Assembly (NCBI GenBank): GCA_025024175.1
Contig: QCXZ01000064.1
Coordinates: 53,651,325-53,715,324, forward strand
Direction of reading: 5' to 3'
Length of the DNA: 64,000 bases
Source of the DNA: Rhyzopertha dominica
Lineage: Eukaryota; Arthropoda; Insecta; Coleoptera; Bostrichidae
Part shown: in pieces, positions 12,102 through 21,153 of the stretch
Position numbering within the stretch: position 1 is the stretch's first letter
Layout: every line of letters starts with the position of its first letter
The notes under the pieces: model-generated
The model's database searches: none
What the model saw: the letters and a program-made list of their open reading frames with translations, nothing else
What the model was told of the DNA's origin: nothing
Position numbers and translations under genes: made by a program

Positions 12102-14164
12102 TCACCAAAGTTCGGAAACTGATACTTTATTGACATAACAGTCTTTGAAACCAGTTACTAATTCTTTAGCTTGATACCACTGAGCATCATTGACGCTTGA
12201 ATCATCAGCTCCTCTAGAGTCATCACCGTCACTACTGTATTTAACTTCATTTGAATGTAAGTCATCTTGGAAGATCGATAAACTGTTACAGCAGTTAACG
12301 GAATCATGACTATCGTAATTTAGAGTAATAACAATATTTTTAACACGAGATGGAAGGTTGTACTCTGTGCTTGGTAAAAAAAAGCTTTCCATTCCAGAAC
12401 TGTTGGAGTTGTCCGTTTTCCTTAACATTACATACATATTTGTATTTACCATTGAATCTGTTGCAGACTGCCAGGTTTCCGATAGTAGAATGTCTCTGAA
12501 ACAATACAGAACAAACTCAGCATGTAGCATTGCAATCAGATTTTTGTATCCTAAAAGTGTATTCTTTTAGATGGTTTGGTTTACCCCGAAAATGAAAGGT
12601 TGGGTGTTGTGGAAACCACTGACTACTGGCTATTTACTGTAAAAAAGCAAGAATTGTGCCAAGCAAAGATCCATGTCCATTGACCATTTATCATGAATTA
12701 ATAATGCAACAAAAAAACATTTTAAGAAACTCAAATAACATAATTAAAATAATCACCGTTGTCGGTCAAGATAAATAAAACAATCATAACTCATCACAGG
12801 AATATTTAATCAATCAGAATAATCATTCCAGAACCTCATTAGATTACATAATAATATTGAAGGAGATAAGCTAAAAAAATTCAAAAGACTGACTGACAAA
12901 CAGACATCTATTCACATTTTATGGTAATCAACAAAAACTTTCTAGTTGAACTAAAGTACACTAAATTACCTCCGAATTACAACAGTGACTTGTATTTTTT
13001 TAATGGAATGCATAGCTGACTTTTCTAGGGTCAGAAAGATCAATTTTTCCATTTAAGAAATATACATTGTTAGGTTTATTTTCAATAATTTTGGCTTATT
13101 CCAATTTGTTAAATAATTTAATCAGGTTTTAAGTTCACATCTAAGAGGCTATGGAACAAGAGAGCTCACAGTATAATATATATTATTAAGTATTAATTTT
13201 AATCTGTAAAAAATAATATATGGTGAAAACAAAATCAGATTGTTTTCAATGATAATTCTGGTATTATTCCATTTTTTTTATATAATCAGANTTCAAGTTT
13301 TTGGCCAAAATGAACTTAAATGATGTGAATAAGCAATGCGTAGGTAATACTTATTTCCAGACAATGTTTTTTACTGGCATTTATAAAGTTTCTGTTATTA
13401 CAGATAATCACAATCAAATTTATATCTAGGTATATTTTTCTTTGTATAAAATATTCATGTCTTACATATTGATGTTAATTATTTAAATACCTAGGTACAT
13501 TCCAAGAATCATGTAGTAAAACAATCATTTCAATGCCTGTATGAATGGTTACAACGAAACATATTTGTATGAGAAAATAGTGATTGCCGACATTAGATTT
13601 GATCAAGTGAAGAACATATAATTTTTATGTACTAATATACTGGCTTTTCATACTCAATTAAATAACTTACTGTAAAATCTTGTGCTGGTTTCTGCTTAGG
13701 GTCTGTAAATGATTCTCTTCGATATGTCCTCGAGCAATACTTGGTACTTTTATTGTAAATGCTTGTTTCGGACACTGTGGTGTTGTTCCAAAGACTATCA
13801 ACACCTCATGGACCTGTGATGATCGATTTTGAAACTCTTCCCTTATGTTCCTCATAATCTCTTCCAGTGTATAGTAAGCAGCAGATGCTAGTCTGTAGTA
13901 GCGGGCAGCACTCAAATTAAATGGTTGCTGTTCTTCTTTTTGTTCCAAGCTTCTCTTCTTTTTCTCCATTAAAGCTTTTAACCAACTATACGGATATGGA
14001 ATTTGTGACTTTTGAAATACCAATGTTTTTATAAGCTCATTGATTACTGATGCACATGCAAGTGGTGTAAAAACCACTTGTGTAACGTTAACTTCAATAT
14101 TAAAACGTGCTGGTTTCATTTTACTGGGTAAGTTGTAACCTTCTGTGACTAAAGAACACGCCAT
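12102..14164 (-). CDS. MAD2L1BP: MAD2L1-binding protein (p31comet), two exons
   Basis: Adaptor that binds the closed form of the checkpoint protein MAD2 and presents it to the AAA+ ATPase TRIP13, silencing the spindle assembly checkpoint. Exon 1 is 14164-13671 (donor GTAAGTTATT) and exon 2 is 12495-12102 (acceptor TTGTTTCAG); the join keeps frame (HKILQ then DILLSETWQ) and gives 295 residues. Family matches: VFQKSQIPYPYSWLK, EVLIVFGTTPQCPKQ, DILLSETW, the NLPSRVKNIVITLNY strand and the C-terminal WYQAKELVTGFKD, in the order of vertebrate p31comet with its HORMA-like fold. An acidic, Ser/Asp-rich loop of about 35 residues lies before the C-terminal block. The tandem duplication starts inside exon 1 at 14112, but this copy stays complete. 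No stop or frameshift is seen. Confidence 0.86.
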
Positions 14165-14330
14165 AGATAAAAGAATATAGAAATATATAATATATAAAAG
14201 ACTTTTAACTTTAACCAGTCACACTTAAATAATTATAATTATAAACGTTTGTAACAAAATTATAACGGGTATATGACATAACCACAAACAACAACATTTA
14301 ACAGTGTTGCCAGAATGCAATGTAGAATAT
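14165..14330 (-). promoter_or_regulatory. p31comet 5' UTR and promoter region
   Basis: Only about 170 bases separate the p31comet start codon from the foldback element that begins near 14331, so 5' UTR and core promoter must lie here or in repeat sequence. The stretch is very AT-rich and no single TATA box stands out. A near-identical copy is at 33935-34100 in unit 2. Confidence 0.45.
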
Positions 14331-16060
14331 ATGTACAGGATGAGCTAATAACAAAAAAGAGAGGTGGCCGGTTATATCTCATAAACCAGTAGCCCTAGAG
14401 CTTTAAGGTAAAAAATTTCTTAAGTAAAGTGGCCAAGATAAATTGCTGGAAAATATTTTCGAGTTTGTAAAGTGACCGCTAGAAGGCGCTGTGGTACCTC
14501 CAAATTACAAAATTACTGTTTCTGTCATTTTTAGCCTAATAAATGTGTGCGGTATTGAACATTTTAAGATTTTTGGACTAAAATCTACCATTTCTGTTTA
14601 AAACTATTTTTTTGCTAAATGTCAAATAAAGGAGTGGGGGGCGGGTGAATAATAATATAGAAAATCGCTTATATTTCAGGTTTGGCTTGACCGATTTTAA
14701 CCAACGAGGTGTCATTTTCAAGAGCTTATGTGCCTTTATAAAAAGCAATTTTAAGTGTCTGGACATAGTTTGTGTGTTGACTGCAAGAGGGCGTTTTTTG
14801 AAGTTACTACCTAAATATAAATTTTTCTCGAAATTTTCAAATGCAAAGTTATAAGGCTGTTTACTTTATTAAATGAACAATTGAATATATACTATAATGG
14901 TGAAAACTAAAATGGTGAAAACCGCACCATTTAAAAAATTCGAGAAAAATCGATATTTAGGGAGTAATTTCAGAACACGTCCTCTTGCGGTCAACACACA
15001 AACTATGTTTTGACACTTAAAATTGCTTTTTATAAAGGTACATAAGCTCTTGAAATTGACACCTCGTTAGTTGATATCGGTCAAGCCAAACCCAAAATAT
15101 CAGCAGTTTTTTATATTAATATTCACAGGCCCCACTCCTTTATCTGACATTTAAAAATAAAATGTTTTGAACAAAAATGGTAGATTGTAGTTCAAACAAT
15201 CTTAATTGCTGGAAAAAATATTCGAGTTGGTAAAGTGACCACCAGGAGGCGCTGTGGCACCTCCAAATTGCAAAGTTAATGTTTATATTATTTTTAGCCT
15301 AATAAATGTCTGCGGTATAAAACATTTTAAGATTGTTTGGACTAAAATCTACCATTTTTTTAGAACATTTTTTTGTTATATGTCAAATAAAGGAGTGGGG
15401 GGCGGGTAAATATTAATATAGAAAATCGCTAATATTTCAGGTTTGGCTTGACCGATTTTAACCAACGAGGTGTCATTTTCAAGAGCTTATGTGCCTTTAT
15501 AAAAAGCAATTTTAAGTGTCAGAACATAGTTTGTGTTGAGCGCAAGAGGGCGTTTTCTGAAATTAATACCTAAAATCGATTTTCCCAAAATTTTTAAATG
15601 GTGCGGTTTTCACCATTTTAGTATATATTCAATTGTTCTTTTAATGAAGTAAATAGCCTTATATCTTTGCATTTAAAAATTTCGAGAAAAATTGATATTT
15701 AGGTAGTAACTTCAGAAAACGCCCTCTTGGCGGTCAACACAATTAATGTTCTGACACTTAAAATTGCTTTTTGTAAGGGCACATAAGCTCTTGAAAACGA
15801 CACCTCGCCGGTTGAAATCGGTCAAGCCAAACCTGAGATATTAGCGATTTTCTATATTAATATTCACCCACCCCCCACTCCTTTATTTGACATTTAACAA
15901 AAAAAAATGTTCTAAAACAAAAATAGTAGATTTTAGTCCAAACAATCTTAAAATGTTTGATACCGCAGACATTTATTAGGACAAATTTGACAGAAACATT
16001 AATTTTGTAATTTGGAGGTACAACAGCACCCTCTAGTGGTCACTTTGTTCCGAAAAATCG
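14331..16060. repeat. Four-armed foldback array, unit 1 copy
   Basis: A block of about 400-430 bases appears four times in alternating orientation: plus about 14430-14870, minus about 14910-15190, plus about 15200-15600, minus about 15615-16050. Anchor motifs in every arm are GGTTTGGCTTGACCGATTT, GGAGTGGGGGGCGGG, ACCTCCAAATTAC and TAGCCTAATAAATGT or their complements. Palindrome centres lie near 14890, 15205 and 15608. The left end, GTACAGGATGAG here and GTACAGGGTGAG in unit 2, resembles a DNA-transposon terminus. No protein is encoded. It probably belongs to a foldback-type or long-TIR DNA transposon, perhaps the one whose transposase debris follows at 16.4 kb. Confidence 0.8.
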
Positions 16061-16853
16061 TGAGACTTCGGAAATTAATGATTCTTGATTGACTGTGGAT
16101 CAAAATTAAAATTAAAAGCGCTATTTTAAATTTAATAACTGACATTTGGCCAATCGCGGGCAAAAGTCATGCAACAAGGGAATCGTGAAATAATAGACAA
16201 CTACGAATAAGGAATAACTCCAATAATAAGAAATAAGGATGTCAAACAAACGATTAGCTAGCGTCCCCGTTTGAACGTTTGTACCGGCGAATTTAAGCTT
16301 TTACGGATTGCCGATAGGTGGCTCCCCATGTCAAGTGTATATTTTTTTAATAAGTTAAGCACAATGCAATGTGACAAAATTTCCTTTTTACTGGGTAGTT
16401 AGGTTTTATCCTAACTTCAAGTTATAATACTACAAATACCAACCATTCAGTTCGCCATCAAGAAATTTTTTTTAATAGAAGGCAACCAGACTAAATTATG
16501 TAAGAATCTTTACGATCGACTGGGAAAAAGTGGTTCTCCTCATCCCAAGCTAGATTAATGTGGAATGGCCAAAATCGATTGTTACAGGACAAGGAAGGGA
16601 AATCTTGGTGCGTGTGGCAGATAATCCTGAAATAAGTACCATAAGATTAGGTGTAGGCTCTGGAGTAAGCAGGTCTTCGATATTAAGAATTTTCCGCCAG
16701 CAAAGACTTTATCCATACCATTTCGCGCCTGTTCAGAATCTCCTACAAGCTGATCTGCCAGCTAAGCTACAATTTGCCCGTTCTTGTCGGGTTCATCAAA
16801 ACGAAGATCCGTCATTGTTCTTAAATAACACGTTTTATTTTCTGACGAAACTA

Positions 16854-17265
16854 CAGTATTTTTCACAGGAAAAAGTGACAGGGCGTCATCACTGACGTCA
16901 CTGCGCAGTGGTTCTATTTTCGAACAAGGTCAGCTGTTGGAATAATTATCCCATAGACGTCGAAACCGGTTTACTAGACTAGCGGTAAAGAATCCAAGAA
17001 GGCTGGAAAGTTGCAAAAGAACATCTCGAAGAGCGACAAGAAGAAGAAACGCCGAAGGAAGGAGAGCTACGCCATTTACATTTACAAGGTGCTGAAGCAG
17101 ATCCACCCCGACACCGATACCTCCAGCAATATATCCATAAAATATTTTCGGCACGCCACTGGTATCGTGATGTATACATAGCTGTACATAGGCAACCCGG
17201 CTCACTGCGCATATGACGTTACCACTTGATGACGTCGCTGTCACTTTTTCCCGTGAAAAACTCTG
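16854..17265 (+). mobile_element. 412-bp TA-flanked MITE carrying a histone H2B fragment
   Basis: The ends are inverted repeats of 28 bases with few mismatches (CAGTATTTTTCAC..AAAAAGTGACAG against CAGAGTTTTTCAC..AAAAAGTGACAG). Similarity continues inward for about 60 bases through GACGTCA and GCGCAGTG motifs. A TA lies on both sides (16852-16853 and 17266-17267). Unit 2 has the empty site with a single TA (GAAGCTACATTTA), so this is a clean insertion. CAGT ends and TA targets fit the IS630-Tc1-mariner superfamily. The interior is partly histone H2B coding sequence. Confidence 0.87.
16978..17130 (+). pseudogene. Histone H2B N-terminal fragment (51 codons) inside the MITE
   Basis: Translation from 16978 starts [11 protein letters not shown], continues [19 protein letters not shown], then [15 protein letters not shown] and SSN. 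This matches insect H2B from just after its start codon through the basic tail and helix 1 (animal H2B reads [25 protein letters not shown] at this point). Similarity fades after the SSN, and the reading frame ends at TAG near 17179. The codon before T is a stop and no ATG is present, so it is not an expressible histone. It is more GC-rich than its surroundings, as histone genes are. The rest of the fold and the C-terminal helix are absent. Confidence 0.9.
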
Positions 17266-17419
17266 TACATTTACACACCGACGAGTATTTATAACTTCCG
17301 TAACAAGCATTATTTGGGACACAGAAAATCCCCAATTAATTACTGAACGGCACTTTCGGAAGGAATTTAAATCTAATGTTTGGTGCGGAATTATTGGCAA
17401 CATGTTTTGGGACTATGTG

Positions 17420-18055
17420 TAAGGTGACCAACCGTCCGGATTTAGCCCGAACAGGTTTGTATTTTTGTTTATGAGTCCGTACTTAATGTGCTATCCGGAT
17501 TTGTCTGAATTTTCACAATTTTGTTCTGATTTGTCCGGTTTTATATAGTTTTTATTGTTGTCAGTTGCCTTTTCATGCCGTCGGGCGTAGCTAACTTCAT
17601 AGTTTCATGTGTCACATTAATATCGACCACAGACCACAGACATCTAATCCATTATATAGACGGCTAATTGTTATGGCATGCGCGAGAAAATATTGTAACG
17701 ACTTGTAAGTCGCCATATTGCTCGTTCGTAGGGCAGCGAGTCTGCGCGGTAACTCGCTAGTGTGACAAAGTGAATAGCGATTAGCCAAATATGCGACAGA
17801 TTTGTTGTATCGTTGCCATAACGTTTCCATATTTTAATCTTTACTGCGCATGCGTCTGCCCCTACCTGCTCAAGGATTATTTATCACAAAATCTTATTAC
17901 ATTAAACTTATAGGTCTAGGTATTTAGTTTAGGTGTCAACACGCAATTGTGTAGCCGGCATAACCTAATGCCTGGCCATCCTTTTCATTATCCTACATTA
18001 CAAATAGCACCATGGAGGCGTCCGGATTTTCTGGTTTGGGAAGTTGGTCACCTTA
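17420..18055. mobile_element. hAT-type MITE (636 bp) with 8-bp target duplication
   Basis: Perfect 13-bp terminal inverted repeats TAAGGTGACCAAC / GTTGGTCACCTTA are flanked by the 8-bp direct repeat ACTATGTG (17412-17419 and 18056-18063). Unit 2 has the intact target with one ACTATGTG at the corresponding place (about 36766-36773). An 8-bp duplication points to the hAT superfamily. The interior has TCCGGATTT motifs near both ends and no coding potential, so it is non-autonomous. Confidence 0.88.
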
Positions 18056-18841
18056 ACTATGTGGATTACCGAATAATTTAAACGGTGATTTACGCATAAA
18101 TTTTCTTGAAAACCATCTTCTCGATTGTTTCGACAATTTACCGCTAAACGTAAGACAGACCATCTTATTCATGCAAGATGATGCTTCAGCACATTCTTCT
18201 GGATCGGATAGAAACCTACTTAAAATAGGTACGCATTTTCATGGTCGCTGATGGATTGGTCATTGGAGTCAAATAGCTTGACCTGGGCGAAGCCCCGACT
18301 TAAATCCTATGGATTTTTGGGGGTACTTAAAATCGCTTATATCCTTGTACATATTTTACATAGAAGACATAAATAATCGAGAAGAGTTGCGGCAAAGGAT
18401 TAAAAATTCTGCTGTACCTCTTCGGAGCGAAGATTTGTTATTTAAAATTCTGCGATGGCTTAACAAACAAACAAATTGAAACATTTCGAGCTCCTGTTGT
18501 CAAGAGCAGACATATTTTTTATTAATGCTTGTGCCGTACGTGTTTAAAATAAAATTTACATTTTTATTGTTGTCTGCCTTTAACCTTGTTTTAATCAAAG
18601 CCTACTTGAAATATTGTATAGGTAATGTATACCGTTTAATAATTGACGTACATTACATTACTAAAGTGGTAATATCTCGAAAAGGGTAAGTGATAGCGAC
18701 TTCTTCAAGGTATACATTTTTTGTGGAAAAAGTACAGAGACATTTATATCTGCCAAAAAAGTATGTACGAGGAGGCGCAAAAATATTATGACGTTTTTAA
18801 TTCGCGTGAAGTACTGTAGATCGCGCCACATGCAACTATAG

Positions 18842-19328
18842 TGTCATATATTGAATTTATTCTAAATTCATTTAGTTAGGTCGTTACACATTCTAGAACA
18901 AAACGTTTACTAATTATGCCAGCATATTTGTGTCATTGCACTTCCCGCTAGCACCGAGTATAATGCTAGCGCAGCATTATGACGTATTAGCGAGTTGAGT
19001 ATAAATACTCGGATAAATCAATCGTGAATAACTAGGAACTGGGAAATAACTTGGGGAACTGCACAATGTAAAACGTTGTCCCTCTGACAGGTGCTAGCCC
19101 TCCTAGCACAATGTAAGTAACAAGGTAAATTATTCAGTAGTCGTTCTAATATATTTCTGTGTGCTACAATTATTAATGTCTATTTTATGTTACTTGTTCT
19201 ACAGATTTCTTTGTTAATAAATAGTTGTACAGAACCTAAGTCGTATCTCTCCTGCCTTCGCCCCTAGTTCTTTGTTTCAGGTAATCACTAGCACAACGGC
19301 GCACAGCCCAAGTCCGAGGGCTGTGACA
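18842..19328 (+). repeat. 5' LTR (487 bp)
   Basis: It differs from the 3' LTR by about eight substitutions and one 1-base indel by eye, roughly 1.6%, so the insertion is fairly recent. Internal signals are the TATA-containing palindrome GAGTATAAATACTC (18997-19010) and AATAAA (19216-19221), giving the usual U3-R-U5 order. Confidence 0.93.
18997..19010 (+). promoter_or_regulatory. LTR TATA box
   Basis: GAGTATAAATACTC is a 14-base palindrome centred on TATAAATA, inside the LTR upstream of its AATAAA. It is conserved in the 3' LTR near 23592-23605 and is the likely core promoter of the element. Confidence 0.6.
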
Positions 19329-19330
19329 TG

Positions 19331-19350
19331 TGGTGGAGGCGCCCTTTCGA
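19331..19350 (+). other. Candidate primer-binding site
   Basis: TGGTGGAGGCGCC starts two bases after the 5' LTR. Primer-binding sites complementary to a tRNA 3' end begin with TGG at this position. I could not assign the tRNA. Confidence 0.45.
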
Positions 19351-19503
19351 TCCAGATGTACCCAGTGTGACAAACGGTGGTGGTCTACAACAAAATGAAA
19401 ATTAACCTTTCAACCAACATTAAACCTATCCATTATTCCTTATTACTTAATAGTATGGGAAGACGGTCAGCAAAGGGGTTCAAGGCTTTCAGCTCCTACT
19501 AAA

Positions 19504-19663
19504 GCTAAGAGGTCAGCCAGATAAGTCTGCGTAAACCCTCATAGCCTTAGACTGTTGGTTGTAGGCAGGCAGATCTAGCTAGTATAGCTAAAAGGTGAGC
19601 CAGATAAGTCTGCGTAAACCCTCATAGTCTCAGACTGTTGGTTGTAGGCAGGCAGATCTAGCT
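19504..19663 (+). repeat. 83-bp tandem repeat, about two copies
   Basis: The segment CAGCCAGATAAGTCTGCG through GGCAGGCAGATCTAGCT occurs at 19504-19586 and again from 19587, with a few substitutions. It lies in the LTR element's untranslated leader, before the gag start at 19975. Confidence 0.85.
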
Positions 19664-19974
19664 TGCGTGAGCCAAGCCGAGGTCCTCCTAAACAGATCGA
19701 ACCTCATATTTCTATTTATTCCCTATTTATCTAAAATAAAAAGAACAGGCAGTCATTACCAATGGGCATTTATACGAGTTCTGCAACCCATTCCAAGAGG
19801 AGGAACCCACCATCCAAAGTAAAACATATAATTAACTCCCCGCCACCCACCCCAAACTACGGCTTAGGTTCAAACTATCAGATTTTTGTAACAATTTTAT
19901 ATAGATATAAATGCATTTTTTTAAGTATGTGTGCAGAAAGTAAGTATGTATAGATAAAAGCACATAGGAAAGCA

Positions 19975-21153
19975 ATGGCCAATAAAGCAACCATTGAGAA
20001 AGCCTTAAGGAACCGTCCACCTCCTGTATTTCCAAAGTTTAGAGCACCTTCAGTTTTCAATCCTGCTACAGATAACCCAGTCATCTTTATTAGGCACTAT
20101 GACGAAATTTCTGATTTTAATGGTTGGAAAGATAACTACAAAATTCTATATTTAGGTAATTTCTTGCACGAAGCTTCACGAATTTGGTATCACAAGTACA
20201 TCAATGAACAAAGTAATTTAAATAAAAGCTGGTGTCAAATCAAACGAGATTTTATAGATCAATTTGGTGGTATTTATGCCCTAAGAAAATTAAAATTTCA
20301 ATTAAATTCACGCAAACAAACGCACAATGAAAGTATTAAACAGTATTATTACGATTTAGTAACGTTAGCACACGTAGTTGATTATGATATGCCATTTGAA
20401 AAATTCATTGATCGTTTCGAAAACGGACTTCATCCTTCATATTATGAATCGTACTATTTATTAAGCCATAAAATTACAAATATGCAAGAACTTCATAGGT
20501 TAGTTTTACATTTAAGCGACGTAAGAGAGCGAATATTATCAGTTCAGTCAGGTTACACTAACAATACTACGTACACCTTAAATTTAAATGAGGAATCGGA
20601 ATTATTAAAAACTAAAAAATGTCAATGTTTTAAATTAACTAAAATGAAAAATCAAAAATATTCTGCACATTATCATAGGAAAGGAAACTTTCAAACTAAC
20701 TTCAATAAATATTATTCTTACAATCAAAATAGAACACTAAAGAGAAATTCAATATTTAATCACAATGGACAGAATTTCAAAATCATTTGTGCTAGGGATT
20801 ACGTTATACGCCCAAACGTAGAAATAAAAGTAAAACTTGCAAATAATTTTTCAAGGATCACACCAAATAATCTTCAAAATTGTGAATTTAGTGAAAATCA
20901 AAATTTGTTCTTAAGAAAAGGTCTCATATGTACGAAACCTCCAACTGTAGAAGGAAACGATTTATATCTTAAACTTGTTACAACGAGCAACAGTCGTCAA
21001 AGTATTTTTAAAAATTCAGTTTTGGGTTATCTAAGGGAAAATAAAAAGGTAGAAGAAGTTGAAGAAGATACAATTTTTTGTACACTGTTTGCAGAAGAAA
21101 ACATGGAAAAATTTTGTCAAGAATCAAACAGCAATCAAGCAGGAATAAATTGA
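19975..21153 (+). CDS. Gag-like protein with post-protease linker, LTR retrotransposon
   Basis: This intact frame of 392 residues is the only long one in the element. Residues about 30-190 match the Ty3/gypsy capsid (Retrotrans_gag) pattern: FIRHYDEISDFNGW, RIWYHKYI, SWCQIKRDFIDQFGG, the ES.KQYYYDLVTLA block and ENGLHPSYYES. A clean CCHC zinc knuckle is missing; only a degenerate CQCF region is seen. Residues about 270-370 (ARDYVIRPNVEIKVKL, NLFLRKGLIC, the NSVLGYLRE end) resemble the beta-rich linker that normally follows the protease in gypsy pol (pattern: PP.SEV.V.V ... GLL.A ... G..LG.L). The protease itself and RT-RH-IN are absent, so the frame looks like a gag-to-linker in-frame fusion left by an internal deletion. 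The capsid call is firm; the linker call is inference. Confidence 0.75.
   Translation: MANKATIEKALRNRPPPVFPKFRAPSVFNPATDNPVIFIRHYDEISDFNGWKDNYKILYLGNFLHEASRIWYHKYINEQSNLNKSWCQIKRDFIDQFGGIYALRKLKFQLNSRKQTHNESIKQYYYDLVTLAHVVDYDMPFEKFIDRFENGLHPSYYESYYLLSHKITNMQELHRLVLHLSDVRERILSVQSGYTNNTTYTLNLNEESELLKTKKCQCFKLTKMKNQKYSAHYHRKGNFQTNFNKYYSYNQNRTLKRNSIFNHNGQNFKIICARDYVIRPNVEIKVKLANNFSRITPNNLQNCEFSENQNLFLRKGLICTKPPTVEGNDLYLKLVTTSNSRQSIFKNSVLGYLRENKKVEEVEEDTIFCTLFAEENMEKFCQESNSNQAGIN

Larger units (their letters stand above)
16440..18500 (+). pseudogene. Tc1/mariner-like transposase with DUF4817-type N-terminus, unit 1 copy
   Basis: Frames in order read a helix-turn-helix region, then SIVTGQGREILVRVADNPE, a STIRLG..SGVSRSSILRIF block, LYPYHFAPVQNLL and DLPAKLQFARS. 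After two inserted MITEs come the FNVWCGIIG region, DDASAHSS, a PDLNPMDF-like block and a VPLRSEDLLFKILRWL tail. Such insect transposases pair an N-terminal double HTH with an IS630/Tc1-type DDE core. Many stops and frameshifts, plus the MITEs at 16854-17265 and 17420-18055, show it is dead. The unit 2 copy at 36200-37230 lacks both MITEs. Confidence 0.78.

Noticed and set aside
19500..19670. Possible CRISPR-like repeats
   Set aside because: Only two copies of an 83-bp repeat with no unique spacers, inside the leader of an LTR retrotransposon in a eukaryote.
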